A DNA stretch of 52,835 bases from Actinomycetes bacterium (GCA_021838945.1 JAKCCH010000011.1:1-52835), one strand, 5' to 3'; positions 17,421 to 26,434 are shown, numbered from the stretch's first letter. Program-made: numbers and translations. The notes: generated by a model not told the origin, from the sequence alone.

Positions 17421-17962
17421 TCTCCGTCACCCCATTCGTCATCGGCATCGTCTCTTGGTGCCCGGGCGGCCGGGACGACGACGGCGGATCCCGGCTCGGT
17501 GCGTGCGAAGAGCGACCAGTCGTCCGCCGGCGGCTCGGTGCCGTCATCAGCTGATGCTGTCGCTCGCCGTACCGGCTCGAGCTCTGCGGTCGGGGCAGGT
17601 GCCGGTGCCACATACGGCGGATGGGTCACCGGATCGAGCTCTGCGGTCGGGTCGAGGGCCAGGACGCCTCCGCGCTCGAGCCGCTCGCTCGCAGCGAGCG
17701 CCACCCCGGCGTCGAGGTCGGTGACGAGCCGCTCGTTCAGCCGTTCAGGCACGTAGTCCTCCTCGAGCAGCATGCGCGTCCATCGCGGCGTGTTGAGCGC
17801 CAGGATCGCCTCGACGCACGCCTCGCAGCGGACGGTGACCCCGTCACGGGGGACCCTGGTAAAGCACGGTCGCCAGCAGGAACGGCACCTGCCTGGCTCG
17901 TGCCGGGGTGTGTGCGGGCGTGCCCCAGGTCGCCAGGAGTGGCACCGCCCATCGGGCGTCAA
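17414..17962 (-). CDS. Small zinc-ribbon protein of the T4SS operon
   Basis: 182 residues if translation begins at the TTG that overlaps the previous stop as TTGA, with GGGGTGG upstream. This start keeps a Cys cluster: C26-x2-C29 and C46-x2-C49, plus C7 and C33, a zinc-ribbon layout. The rest is acidic and Pro/Ala-rich, without membrane segment; it ends DDEWGDGEW. Longer in-frame starts exist upstream but run antisense through the neighbouring gene. Its place between the 192-aa gene and the TcpC gene suggests a role in transfer or its regulation. Confidence 0.65.
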   Translation of the reverse strand: MTPDGRCHSWRPGARPHTPRHEPGRCRSCWRPCFTRVPRDGVTVRCEACVEAILALNTPRWTRMLLEEDYVPERLNERLVTDLDAGVALAASERLERGGVLALDPTAELDPVTHPPYVAPAPAPTAELEPVRRATASADDGTEPPADDWSLFARTEPGSAVVVPAARAPRDDADDEWGDGEW

Positions 17963-18537
17963 CTGGCCACCCCGAGCGCCGTTCGGAGGGCCTTGCGCTT
18001 GGCGTCGGGCAGGGCGCGGGCCGAGCGGGCGGCGGCGAGCCCGGCCTGCACCGCACGCGACGGCGCGCCGGCGGGGAGCGACGGGTCCAGCGTCTTGAGC
18101 ACCGCCCACAGGCGCTTGAAGGCCGCCCGCTCGCTGGCCATGCCCGTCGCGATCACCCCGGCCTCGAGGTCGGCGACGGTCGCAAGCTCGACGAGGGTCG
18201 AAAGCGTCGAGCGCGCCAGGCCTGGGTCTTCGAGCGAGGCGACCGCGAGGTCGGCGAGCGAGGCGTCGCTTCCCCGGGGGATCTCCACGTCGAGCGCGGC
18301 GGCGAGCACCCCCAGAGTGGGCGCGTCGAGGCGGGCGATCGCAAGCGTCCGCTCGACCGCACGCCGGAACGCTGAGCCGCGGCGTGATGGCCGCGTGCCA
18401 CTGGGGCGGCGACGTCCGGCGACGCCGGCCGGAGGCCGGCTGCCGGCGTCCAAAACGGCCGATACCGCGTCGCCGAAGCGGGCATCCGTCTCGGTCTCGA
18501 CGTCGTGTTCGACAGTCCCCTCAGCAGTGTCGATCAT
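17959..18537 (-). CDS. Hypothetical protein, first gene of the leftward T4SS operon
   Basis: 192 residues; GGGAGG lies six bases before the ATG. The first 50 residues are acidic then Arg-rich and probably disordered; residues 55-190 are predicted nearly all alpha-helical and Ala/Leu-rich (AVERTLAIARLDAPTLGVLAA, LARSTLSTLVELATVADLE). No motif recognised. Divergent from the sigma-like gene with 97 bases between the two starts, so the intergenic region must hold the promoters of both T4SS arms. Confidence 0.75.
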   Translation of the reverse strand: MIDTAEGTVEHDVETETDARFGDAVSAVLDAGSRPPAGVAGRRRPSGTRPSRRGSAFRRAVERTLAIARLDAPTLGVLAAALDVEIPRGSDASLADLAVASLEDPGLARSTLSTLVELATVADLEAGVIATGMASERAAFKRLWAVLKTLDPSLPAGAPSRAVQAGLAAARSARALPDAKRKALRTALGVAS

Positions 18538-18634
18538 GTCTTGCCTCCCGTCGTCGCCGGTCGTAGATCACCATGCGGCGAGTACGAGCCCCGCCTCGTA
18601 ACTCTGGGCAATTCCGCTGCCCTCTTAGAGGTAC

Positions 18635-19642
18635 GTGAGGACGACGACGCCACGCGTACGCGCCGGGGTGCCTGCGGGCGGGCAGTTCGCGCCGATCAAC
18701 CGCCCAGAGGCGACCGGGGTCGAGCTCCTCGACGATCCTGGTCCTGGCGGAGCGGCGCTCGACGGCGAGGCCATCCTCGCCGAGGCGACGCGCTGGGGCA
18801 CGCGCTACGCCCGCCGCTACGGCGCGGACGCCGCCGAGGTGATCGGGGAGGTGGCCGTGCGCTTCTACGAGCGCCGTGCCGGCCTGGCGAGCGCCGCTCC
18901 GGTGCGCAACGACGTCGGCTACCTGCGCACCTTGGCGCACAGCATCGCCATCCAGGCCATCGGAGCGGAACGCAGCTACGTGCGCCAGGCCTGGCGAACC
19001 TACCAGGCTCGCTGCGACGAAGCCATGCAGAGGCTCGGCCACGGGCTGAGCCGCGCCCAAGAGGACGAGATCGCAGCGTCGGTCGTCGCCGCCCAGGAGC
19101 CCCGCAGGCGAGCACCCGCCGGCTTCCATCGCAAGCGCCACGTCGTGAGCCTCGACGGACCAGCCCACCGGCTCGATGCGCACGACAGGGGCGTCGCCAT
19201 CGCCACATCGCTTCGTGGCCCGGACGACACCGAGGCGCTCGCGACCGGCCGGGACCGGGCCCTCGGGCCGCTCGGCGAGATGGCCGAGCGGCTTGCGGCG
19301 GCCGGCGACCACGCAGGTGCCCGGCGGCTGGCCTGGGACGCGTTCGCCGAGCTCGTCGGGGCACCCGCCGTCGAGGCGTCCTCTGTGACCGAGCGAGAGG
19401 CCGCTACCGCGCGCAAGGCGGTCGCCGACGCCGGCGGGGCCGGTGCGCTCGCAGGGGATCACGCAAGAGGTCTCGCTGCGCCAGAGCAGGCCGAGGCGCT
19501 GTTCACGCCGTTCGGCAAGCTCGCCGACGACGAGCGCGACGCCGTCGTGGCAGCGCTCAGCGCCCGGCGTCCGCTGGCAGACGAGCTGTGGGACCTGGCG
19601 CTGCGGGCAGCGACGAAGAGGAGAGGAGGCTCCCATGTCTGA
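18635..19642 (+). CDS. Sigma-factor-region-2-like protein with N-terminal PAGGQFAP tag
   Basis: 335 residues from a GTG preceded by AGAGG. Residues 11-30 (GVPAGGQFAPINRPEA) are nearly identical to the N-terminus of the nucleotidyltransferase at 42378. Residues about 46-115 (AEATRWGTRYARRYG..AAEVIGEVAVRFYER, then VGYLRTLAHSIAIQAIGAERS) follow the pattern of sigma-70 region 2: a helix with A..YG.....DV..EV..R.YE, then YLRT.A...AI. The C-terminal part (ERDAVVAALSARRPLADELWDLALRAA) could be a degenerate region 4, but is not convincing. It is the first gene of the rightward T4SS operon and overlaps the next gene by eight bases. A transcription factor for the element is my inference; it could be a helical DNA-binding protein of another kind. 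Confidence 0.55.
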   Translation: MRTTTPRVRAGVPAGGQFAPINRPEATGVELLDDPGPGGAALDGEAILAEATRWGTRYARRYGADAAEVIGEVAVRFYERRAGLASAAPVRNDVGYLRTLAHSIAIQAIGAERSYVRQAWRTYQARCDEAMQRLGHGLSRAQEDEIAASVVAAQEPRRRAPAGFHRKRHVVSLDGPAHRLDAHDRGVAIATSLRGPDDTEALATGRDRALGPLGEMAERLAAAGDHAGARRLAWDAFAELVGAPAVEASSVTEREAATARKAVADAGGAGALAGDHARGLAAPEQAEALFTPFGKLADDERDAVVAALSARRPLADELWDLALRAATKRRGGSHV

Positions 19643-20078
19643 TCAGCTGCCCGACGGCATGCGGGTGGTCGTCGGCGACGAAGAGGTCGCCGAAGCGGGC
19701 GACCGCGGGCTGGCGCGGGCCGGCGCACGGGGAATGGCGATCGCAGGCGACTACGGCCGGGCTGAGGCGGGCGACGAGGGGTACGCGAAGGCGGGGATCT
19801 TGTCCTGCGCGCTGAGCGGTACACGTGGCCGCTCGCTGACCGCGGAGCGCGGCTACTCGCGCACCGGAGAAGCCGGCACCGCGATCACCGGGGAGTGGGG
19901 CACCGCAGTCGCCGGCCTCTTTGGGAAGGTGGCCGCGGGCGATGGCGGCTTTCTCGTCCTCGACGCGCTCGACGCCACCGGGAGACGCGTCCTTCTCACC
20001 GGCGCGGTGGGAACGGACGGGCTTCGTCCCGGCGTCTGCTACGAGGCGGCCGGCGGGGGCTTCGTCGAGGCCGACTGA
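19635..20078 (+). CDS. Gly/Ala repeat protein, probable beta-helix
   Basis: 147 residues; GGAGG upstream inside the end of the previous gene, which it overlaps. Residues 20-105 repeat the unit (A/T)-G-(D/E)-x-G-x-A-x-A about eight times (AGDRGLARAGARGMAIAGDY, then GYSRTGEAGTAITGEWGTA), the kind of short repeat found in right-handed beta-helix segments of phage and plasmid proteins. The last 40 residues (GFLVLDALDATGRRVLLTGAVG) form a non-repetitive domain. Its position between a regulator-like gene and membrane components of the T4SS suggests a role in transfer, but no activity can be named. Confidence 0.7.
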   Translation: MSDQLPDGMRVVVGDEEVAEAGDRGLARAGARGMAIAGDYGRAEAGDEGYAKAGILSCALSGTRGRSLTAERGYSRTGEAGTAITGEWGTAVAGLFGKVAAGDGGFLVLDALDATGRRVLLTGAVGTDGLRPGVCYEAAGGGFVEAD

Positions 20079-20233
20079 TGGACACAAAGGACCGCCGTTC
20101 AGAGCGGCTCGACGACACCCGTCGGGCGAAAGCCGAGATCGAGGACTGGCTCGCAGGACGCGGCGCCTACGTCATGGTCGCCATCTGCGTCGCCCTCGTC
20201 ATCGCGCTCGTGCTCGGCCTCGCGCATGTCTAG
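20078..20233 (+). CDS. 51-aa single-span membrane protein
   Basis: The ATG overlaps the previous stop by one base (TGATG). Residues 1-28 are charged (KDRRSERLDDTRRAKAEIED) and residues 31-49 are one hydrophobic span (AYVMVAICVALVIALVLGLA). It lies in the T4SS operon and is likely a small accessory subunit or assembly factor. Too short for family assignment. Confidence 0.7.
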   Translation: MDTKDRRSERLDDTRRAKAEIEDWLAGRGAYVMVAICVALVIALVLGLAHV

Positions 20234-20319
20234 GCGACAACCGGTGCTTCGGCTGCGACTCGCCGCATGGTTGGAAGCAAGGCCTCACGTAACGGCCGGC
20301 CCAAGAGGAGGTTGAGCAC

Positions 20320-20634
20320 ATGTCGTACCTAGCCATCCTGGCGTCCACCACCACCGTGAACTTCGCGGGCGACTGGAAGAGCGTCGACACGGCGCTCAAC
20401 AGCGCGCTCGGCGGCTCGCTCGTCACCTTCCTCGGGGTCGTCGGCACGCTCCTCATCGTCTTCTCGGTGATCAAGTACATCTGGGACCGGCGTCGCACGG
20501 GGCAGGGCAACCACACCCACGTCATGTGGACCCTCGCCATCGGGGCGATCCTCGCGGTGCCCTCCGTCGTCATGCCGGCGATCCTCACCATCCTCGACGC
20601 GGTCGTGAACACCTTTCTGAAGATCCTTCCCTGA
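20320..20634 (+). CDS. VirB2/TrbC-like small membrane protein (putative pilin)
   Basis: 104 residues; GAGGAGG with an 8-base spacer before the ATG. Two hydrophobic spans (about 34-52, LVTFLGVVGTLLIVFSVIKY, and about 70-95) are separated by a short basic loop WDRRRTGQGN, the topology of VirB2/TrbC pilin-like subunits; a short N-terminal segment precedes span 1. It stands directly before the VirB3/PrgI-like and VirB6-like genes, the usual order. Assigned by topology, size and position, not by a signature motif. Confidence 0.65.
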   Translation: MSYLAILASTTTVNFAGDWKSVDTALNSALGGSLVTFLGVVGTLLIVFSVIKYIWDRRRTGQGNHTHVMWTLAIGAILAVPSVVMPAILTILDAVVNTFLKILP

Positions 20635-20647
20635 CGGGCGGGCCGGC

Positions 20648-21073
20648 GTGCACGTCTACGACCTGACCGGCCTCACCCGGGGTGCGGGCGAGCAACGCCG
20701 CGTCGTCGTCCAGAGCTTCGACGTGCCGCTCCAGAGCCTTGTGCTCGCCATCTGCGGGTTCGTCGCCGCCTTGCCGTTCGTGATCGTGCTGTTCCCACTC
20801 CTCGGGTACGTCGCGCTCTTCGGCATCGGGCTGGTCGAGGTGGGTGTCTTCTGGCTCTTTCGATGGCGGAGCCGCTCAGGCCTGCGCCTCAAGCACTACC
20901 AGGCGATCCTCGATCGCCGACGCAGCCACGTCGACCGGTTCCTCGTCTGCGGCGTGCCCTACGACCTCACGAGGGGGCTCGCGCTGAGTGTCGTGCCGTC
21001 GTCGATCCCGGCCCCGAAGACGGAGAGACACCCCGACGACGACGTCGGGGAACTGTTCTCGAGGGTCTGCTGA
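20648..21073 (+). CDS. VirB3/PrgI/TcpE-like inner-membrane protein
   Basis: 141 residues from a GTG. Two closely spaced hydrophobic spans (about 29-47 and 50-72, FDVPLQSLVLAICGFVAALP onward) follow a short N-terminal domain, then a cytoplasmic tail with RLKHYQAIL, as in the PrgI/TcpE family that partners VirB4 in Gram-positive systems. It ends one base into the next gene start (TGATG). Family identity inferred from topology and context. Confidence 0.6.
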   Translation: MHVYDLTGLTRGAGEQRRVVVQSFDVPLQSLVLAICGFVAALPFVIVLFPLLGYVALFGIGLVEVGVFWLFRWRSRSGLRLKHYQAILDRRRSHVDRFLVCGVPYDLTRGLALSVVPSSIPAPKTERHPDDDVGELFSRVC

Positions 21074-24000
21074 TGCGCGCGTTGCGGGTCTTGTTCGCCT
21101 GCGTGGTGCTCGCCATCGTCGCAGTGGTCGTCTTGTACCCCGGAGCGGTCGCCGGGGCCTCGTCGACGACCGGCAGCACAGCTGCGCCGTCGTCGTCGTT
21201 CATCTGCTCGCAGGGCGCCAGCAACGCCAGCGCCTCTGCCAACAGCTACCTGCCCATCAACCGCTGGGCGGGCGCGGCGAGCACCCAGCACAGCCGCCTC
21301 AGCCTCAACCTGTTCAACATCGGCAACCTGCCGAACGTCGTGCAGCGCGACTTCGTGGTCGGCGACGCCCAGGCGCTCGGCAACACCTTCTGGAGGGCCG
21401 GCGTCGGCCTGACCGAGGCCGCGACGAGGTTCTGCTTCGCCGACTCGGTCGCTGCGACCGCTGACGGGCTCACCGCGACCATCGGCCGGGCGCTCGCGAA
21501 CGGCGGGCTGATCGCGATCCTGCTGGTCGCAGCGGCGATCCTCATCGTCGTCCGGCTCCGGCGCGGGGACAGGACCGCCCGGCACCAGATCGTAAAGATC
21601 GTCGTCGTCGTCCTCTGCTTCGCGGTCATGGTGAACGGGGCGACGCAGACGAAGACCAACGCCAACGGCTCGGTCACCTTCGGCTTCGGATCGCCGGGAT
21701 GGGTGATCACCCACGTCTACAACGCCGCGTCCACCGTCGCCTCTGCACCGGCCGCGGCGCTGTCGGGCGTGGCCGACAGCCTCAACTTCGGCGCCGCGGT
21801 CACCAAACGCATCGACGCCGAGGACCCACTCTCCTGCGGCAACTACGTGAACAACCTGCGTGCCGACTACCGGGCCGCTTACGGAGCCCCGGCCACCTCG
21901 AACATGGCCGCCACCGTCCCGCTCGCGCTCGACGCCATGTGGGAGCAGAGCGGGCTCACCACCTACGCCTACAGCCAGTTCGGCGCCGCCAACGACTACG
22001 CGGCACTCGTCTACTGCCGCCTGCTCGAGGCGAACGCCGGCATCTCCCCGTCCACACAGGTGTACATCACCGGCCAGACGCCCGGTGCGGCGGCCATGCT
22101 CTCTGGCACCAAGGACGTCGGCGGAGCGTCGACGGCGCTCGCGTGGGCCTCGGACCAGAGCCTCGGCGTGAGCCCGAACGCCACCGTCGACGAGTCGATG
22201 GTCGGCTGGGCGGCCTGCCAGACGAGCTCTGCGAGCTTCACACCGATGGAGTGGTCGTCTGCGACCGGCTCCCCGGTCACCTCCGAGTGGACCAAGGTCG
22301 TCGACCCGAACGCGAACGGCAGCGTCTACGGCGCGACAGGCACCGTCACCCCGAAGCTGTGCCAGGCGTTCTTCGACCGGTCCTGGACAGGCTTCGGGCC
22401 ACAAGGAACGGCCTTCGAGTGGGGCGACAACCCCTCCCAGATCACCGCTGCGGCGAACGGGCCGGGTGGCCCCTACCCCGGTTTCGCCGACTACGTGAAC
22501 ACGCTGCACGGGACCGCGAACGGGCCTGCAGAGATGCTCTCGATCATGTTCCTCATCTCTTCGACCGTCGACCTGGTGGTCTTCGGGGTGATGGCCGGTG
22601 CGGTGCTCGTCGCGAAGTTCTCCCTCCTCTTCCTCATGGCCTTCGCCGCCCTCCTCCTTCTCGTCTCGCTCTGGCCGGGCACGGCGGCCTCGAGCCGGCT
22701 CGCCGGGCTCACGAAGCACGCGTTCTCGATGGTGCTCTTCGTGACCGGCGCCCAGGTGATCCTGTCGATCGTCGCCATCACGACGAGCATCATCATGGAC
22801 ACCGGCACCGCCGTCGCCGGCCAAGGGACGTTCCTCTCGCTCTTGTGGATGGGCATTGCCCCGATCGCCGCGCTCTTCATCGTCCACCACCTCTTCAAGC
22901 AAGTCCTGAAGGCCCCGAGCCCCTTCAAGCTCTCCTCGGCGCTCGCCTGGGGGGCTGCGTCCGGCGGGATCGGTGCAGGCGTCGCCACGGGGCTCGACCG
23001 AATCGCCAACCGCAAGGCGGTCTGGGGGACGACCAAGCGCGCGGCAGGGGCGATCCAGGCGCCGTTCGCCGCCGGCAGGCTGAAGCGCCACACGATGGAG
23101 CCGATCGGCTCGGGCGCACAGGCGGCGCTCGGGACGAACGGCGCCGCGTCCGGCGCTACGAAGAACGGCTCCGCGCCCGGCGCGCTGCCCGGCGCCACGA
23201 AGGCGCCCAGCGCGCTCAACGGCCCGGGTGCGAGCACCGGCGGCTCGCCCGGCACGCTGACCGGCGCCGCCAAGCCTCGCGCCGGCGGCGGGCCGGCTGG
23301 GGGGAGGGCACCGACCGCCGCGGGCACCGGCAGGGCGACGCCGGCTGAGGGGGCGGGTGCGCTGGCTGCAGGCACAGGATCGTCGTACGACGTTGTCCGG
23401 CCGCTCACCGTCGCCCAGGCGCCTCACCAGAGGACCGATGCCACCGGGCCGGACGACACCCCCGACGGGGGCACCGGTCCCACGGGTGGTCTCGTCGTTC
23501 CCGTCGGGGCTGCCGCTGTGGGCGCTGGCGCTGTCGGGGCTGGCGTTGCCGGCATTGGCGCCGGGGGCGTCACGGCGCGTGCGCTCGCCAGGCAGCGCCG
23601 GCGCAGATGGCGCCAGAGGCAGCGGGCCCCGGGAGCTGTTCAGGGCGCACAAGATCAGACGGGGGGAGAAGGCGGGACGCTGTCGGCGGGCGGCACCGAC
23701 GTAGGTAGTGCGTACCACTCTGCGCTCGAGCACCTCGCCAAGCGTCGGGGGTTGTCGCTCGGGGCCGACGGCGTCCTTCGGACCCGGACCGGTCGCGTCG
23801 TCGGCGTTCCGCGCCAAGACGAGGTCGACACCCGCAGCGCGGCCGAGCAGGTGCACGACGACCGGGTGCTGCGCCGGGCCGAGGTCCGTGCCGGGCGCGC
23901 GCTCAACCAAAATGCGCTCTCCGAGCGGGCGTCGACGAACGTCCTCAGTCGCTTCGCCCGCTCGGAGCGCACGACCGCCGCCGGCAAGGCGCTCGCCAAG

Positions 24001-24825
24001 ACTGCCGGCGTGCTCGGCAACCGCCGCACGCTCCAGCGGGTGGCGGAGCGCACGCGCCGGGCAGCCCAGGAGCTCCGCGCAAACCCGGTTCATCGCCAGC
24101 TCGCCTCGGCTGCGAAGGTCGGCGCCATGGGCGTCGCAGCGATGGCGCTTATGGCCTCCCCGCCCGCCCTCGGAGCGGTGGCCGGCGCCTACGCGCTGCG
24201 CCGGGCGCACAAGGCCCGCTTCGGGCTCGACGCGCGGCACGCGACCAACCAGCGCCACGTCGCAACCTTCCGGGCTGCGGCGGCCGCAGATCGGGCACGG
24301 CGCCAGGAAGAGGCGAGAGGAGCCGCGCTGGAGCAGGCAGCAGCCGAGCGCCAGGCGAACACGGGAGGCGATGGCACGCCGGTCGCCAACGAGCCGAGCG
24401 CAGAGCAGCCGCCGCCGCGCGACGCCCCGAGCGACCTCGACACCGCCCCGAGCGAGTGGGTCCCGCCCACCCAGCCAGCGTCGAGCCACGTGCCAGCTGC
24501 ACGGCCGGCATCCCAGGGCCATCCCAGCCAGGCCCGCCCCGGTCAGGCCCATCCCAGCCAAGCACAGCCCGCGCATACGAGCGTCCCGGCGCACGAGCCG
24601 CCGACGAGCGCCGCGGAGGTTCTGCGCGACGACACCGGCCGGCCCGGCATCGATCGCCACGACGACAACGCCGGCGGGCCACGTCCGACCGAGAACGAGA
24701 GCCGCGCCCCGAGCCATCTCGTCGGCAACCGGCTCCCGAACCGACCGACGGACGCAGACGAGGTGCCGCCCGAGGTCCGTGCGCGCTTCGACGCCGGGGA
24801 CGAGACGGGTCTCGATGACGGCTAG
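21073..24825 (+). CDS. VirB6/TrbL-like polytopic T4SS channel protein
   Basis: 1250 residues starting at the ATG coupled to the previous stop. Residues 1-30 are a signal/anchor (RVLFACVVLAIVAVVVLYPG). A first pair of spans lies at about 140-190, a long extracytoplasmic part with several Cys at about 195-490, then a cluster of at least five spans at about 495-610 (MFLISSTVDLVVFGVMAGAV, FSLLFLMAFAALLLLVSLWP and following). From about 640 the protein is a Gly/Ala/Pro-rich then Arg/Ala-rich cytoplasmic tail with another hydrophobic patch near 1020. Fits the VirB6/TrbL channel of Gram-positive conjugation systems. The last 35 codons recur as a second copy at 32984-33089. Confidence 0.8.
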   Translation: MRALRVLFACVVLAIVAVVVLYPGAVAGASSTTGSTAAPSSSFICSQGASNASASANSYLPINRWAGAASTQHSRLSLNLFNIGNLPNVVQRDFVVGDAQALGNTFWRAGVGLTEAATRFCFADSVAATADGLTATIGRALANGGLIAILLVAAAILIVVRLRRGDRTARHQIVKIVVVVLCFAVMVNGATQTKTNANGSVTFGFGSPGWVITHVYNAASTVASAPAAALSGVADSLNFGAAVTKRIDAEDPLSCGNYVNNLRADYRAAYGAPATSNMAATVPLALDAMWEQSGLTTYAYSQFGAANDYAALVYCRLLEANAGISPSTQVYITGQTPGAAAMLSGTKDVGGASTALAWASDQSLGVSPNATVDESMVGWAACQTSSASFTPMEWSSATGSPVTSEWTKVVDPNANGSVYGATGTVTPKLCQAFFDRSWTGFGPQGTAFEWGDNPSQITAAANGPGGPYPGFADYVNTLHGTANGPAEMLSIMFLISSTVDLVVFGVMAGAVLVAKFSLLFLMAFAALLLLVSLWPGTAASSRLAGLTKHAFSMVLFVTGAQVILSIVAITTSIIMDTGTAVAGQGTFLSLLWMGIAPIAALFIVHHLFKQVLKAPSPFKLSSALAWGAASGGIGAGVATGLDRIANRKAVWGTTKRAAGAIQAPFAAGRLKRHTMEPIGSGAQAALGTNGAASGATKNGSAPGALPGATKAPSALNGPGASTGGSPGTLTGAAKPRAGGGPAGGRAPTAAGTGRATPAEGAGALAAGTGSSYDVVRPLTVAQAPHQRTDATGPDDTPDGGTGPTGGLVVPVGAAAVGAGAVGAGVAGIGAGGVTARALARQRRRRWRQRQRAPGAVQGAQDQTGGEGGTLSAGGTDVGSAYHSALEHLAKRRGLSLGADGVLRTRTGRVVGVPRQDEVDTRSAAEQVHDDRVLRRAEVRAGRALNQNALSERASTNVLSRFARSERTTAAGKALAKTAGVLGNRRTLQRVAERTRRAAQELRANPVHRQLASAAKVGAMGVAAMALMASPPALGAVAGAYALRRAHKARFGLDARHATNQRHVATFRAAAAADRARRQEEARGAALEQAAAERQANTGGDGTPVANEPSAEQPPPRDAPSDLDTAPSEWVPPTQPASSHVPAARPASQGHPSQARPGQAHPSQAQPAHTSVPAHEPPTSAAEVLRDDTGRPGIDRHDDNAGGPRPTENESRAPSHLVGNRLPNRPTDADEVPPEVRARFDAGDETGLDDG
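24721..24825 (+). repeat. Left copy of about 105-bp direct repeat (end of VirB6-like gene)
   Basis: This stretch, encoding the C-terminus ending DETGLDDG, is closely matched at 32984-33089; both end at a TAG. The copies share GTCGGCAACCGGCTCCC at the start and GTCCGTGCGCGCTT in the middle. They bracket the cargo region. Confidence 0.8.
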
Positions 24826-24839
24826 CGAAGGACAGCGCG

Positions 24840-25268
24840 ATGGCGAAGAGGCGTGCTGCTGGTCGGAGTAAAAGGCGAACGTTGGGCGCTCCCACCGCCT
24901 GCACCTTTCTGCCGGAGCCGCTGGGCGGCTCTGGCAGTGGGGTCATACTCGTAGGGCCGCCCGCGGAACACCCTCCTCTCGGACAGACTGCCGCCTTGAT
25001 GAGTCCTTGCACCTGAAGGCAGATCATCCTCGGTGCTTGTCCGCGAGATGCGAGCCCAGCACGACGGGACGGAGGACCTCCCGCACCAGGCGGCCGACAA
25101 GGTCGTCAGAGCGCCGTCATCGCCCCTCGACGGCGAGACACGGAACCCCACGCTTCTCGCCTGGGCGCGGGCGGTCCGTCAGCCTCGGGGTCGATTGCAA
25201 GGTCGCTCGGGCGCTGAAGAGCGGGCTCGCGCCGGTCGGAGTCGACTTCGGAGTCGCCTGCTCCGCTC
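24840..25268 (+). pseudogene. Decayed tnpB fragment
   Basis: Begins with the same bases as the intact tnpB at 38061 (ATGGCGAAGAGGCGTGCTGC) and follows it through several blocks, including CTTGCACCTGAAGGCAGAT and the region encoding VDFGVAC. It has several indels and lacks about 180 bp of the middle part, then loses similarity near 25268. No frame is open throughout. It abuts the left copy of the direct repeat, marking the left edge of the cargo. Confidence 0.85.
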
Positions 25269-25478
25269 ACCTGGCAGGAAGAGAAGACCGGGATCATGAG
25301 CAGCACCACGATGGCGACCGTGGAGAAGCGCTCTTCCTGGCACCGGTTGGTGTCGCCACGGACCAGAGATCGAGCCGGCCGGGCGCTGCACTCCTCACTG
25401 TCCCCGCACCCGTTGACGACCGGCAGCTCGTGGCACGGGTATAGATCGGATGACGGGCGCCCCGGATCACGGGCTCCG

Positions 25479-25910
25479 TCAGGAAGGATCGTGACCGGCC
25501 AGGAGCGACCGCCGGCGGTACTCGTAGAGACCGTCGAAGACCACGGCGCCGACTGCGACGAGCTCGGGATCGGCGAGCACGAACGACAGCCCGCGCGTCA
25601 CTGCGTCGAGGCCCGGTGCTTCTGGAGCGTCGAAGCGCGAGTCGGCGAGGTCAGCCTCGTGGACGATCCTCGCGACATCCCAGAGCACGGGGTCGTCCAA
25701 CCCGTAGTGGCGCAGCATCGTCTCGAAGGTGCAGTCCGGCCCGTGGTGGGAGAGCTCGACGCCGGGGACGTCGAACGCGATCGCGTGGCTCGGCAGCTCA
25801 GCGCGGTCCTCGACGAAGGAGAACGCCGCCTCGGCGTCGATGAACCGGCGGATGAGCCAGGCGCAGGCGATCCGGTCGATGTGGCAGTGGGCCCGGGTCA
25901 CCCAGCGCAT
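25479..25910 (-). CDS. ChrB C-terminal-domain protein (chromate resistance type)
   Basis: 143 residues. The opening MRWVTRAHCHIDRIACAWLI, then RRFIDAEAAFSFV and FDVPGVELSHHGPDCTFETM are the Chrome_Resist (ChrB C-terminal) domain; the His and Cys-rich segments are the family's conserved core. It overlaps the end of the ChrB-N gene by one base, so ChrB, usually one protein of about 310 residues, is split into two here. Known ChrB proteins regulate or support chromate efflux; no chrA efflux gene is seen in the window. Confidence 0.85.
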   Translation of the reverse strand: MRWVTRAHCHIDRIACAWLIRRFIDAEAAFSFVEDRAELPSHAIAFDVPGVELSHHGPDCTFETMLRHYGLDDPVLWDVARIVHEADLADSRFDAPEAPGLDAVTRGLSFVLADPELVAVGAVVFDGLYEYRRRSLLAGHDPS

Positions 25911-26434
25911 CAGGGCTGCTCCGGCCTGGTGGCGATCGGTCCAGTGCGACTCGGGACAGCGGTTCGCTCCTCGCGCGTATCAGAGGCGAGCGCCTCGATC
26001 GCCTGCACGGCACGCTCGCGCGCCGGCGGAGCGACGAAGTCACGCTGGCGGACCTGCTCGAGCTGCCTCCGGAGCCTCGAGCGCGCCCGCGCCCGTGAGG
26101 CACCGCTGGTCCGTGCCGCCTCGTCGGCCTCGCGGACGAGCGCCTCGTACTCAGCCGCGCGCTCTGCGCCCATGCGCTCCATGAGCAGGGCCGAGACCTG
26201 GGTCGTCGTCGGGCGGCTGGTCCACACGCTGGCCTCCCCGCCTGCTTCGACGATGCCGGCCGCCAGCCATTCGAGCTGCTCCTCGCTGCGCGCGGTGTGC
26301 GGGAGCATGGCGACGCCGTCCACGAGCCGGACCGCCCCGAGCTGGCGAAGTCGACGCCACAGGCCGATGCGGGGCGTCGAAGGCTCCCGCGGGAGACGGT
26401 AGACGAGCATCACCCACGAGCGCTCCCCGGCCAT
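25910..26434 (-). CDS. ChrB N-terminal-domain protein
   Basis: 174 residues from ATG. SWVMLVYRLPREPSTPRIGLWRRLRQLGAVRL, read in pieces (VMLVYRLPREPS; RIGLWRRLRQLGAV), is the ChrB N-terminal domain: a Y-x-L-P-x-E-P-S..R...WR.L...GA pattern, followed by a long helical part with basic residues. In characterised ChrB the N-terminal part is implicated in chromate-dependent regulation. Divergent from the propeller-MFS-ChrB operon, with a palindrome between them that may be its target. Confidence 0.82.
   Translation of the reverse strand: MAGERSWVMLVYRLPREPSTPRIGLWRRLRQLGAVRLVDGVAMLPHTARSEEQLEWLAAGIVEAGGEASVWTSRPTTTQVSALLMERMGAERAAEYEALVREADEAARTSGASRARARSRLRRQLEQVRQRDFVAPPARERAVQAIEALASDTREERTAVPSRTGPIATRPEQP

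Noticed and set aside
20959-24717. 1252-codon minus-strand frame opposite the VirB6-like gene
   Set aside because: Shadow of a long high-GC gene; residue composition typical of antisense frames.
25296-26402. 368-codon plus-strand frame opposite the two ChrB genes
   Set aside because: The ChrB N and C domains on the minus strand are clear; the plus frame is Ser/Arg-rich shadow.
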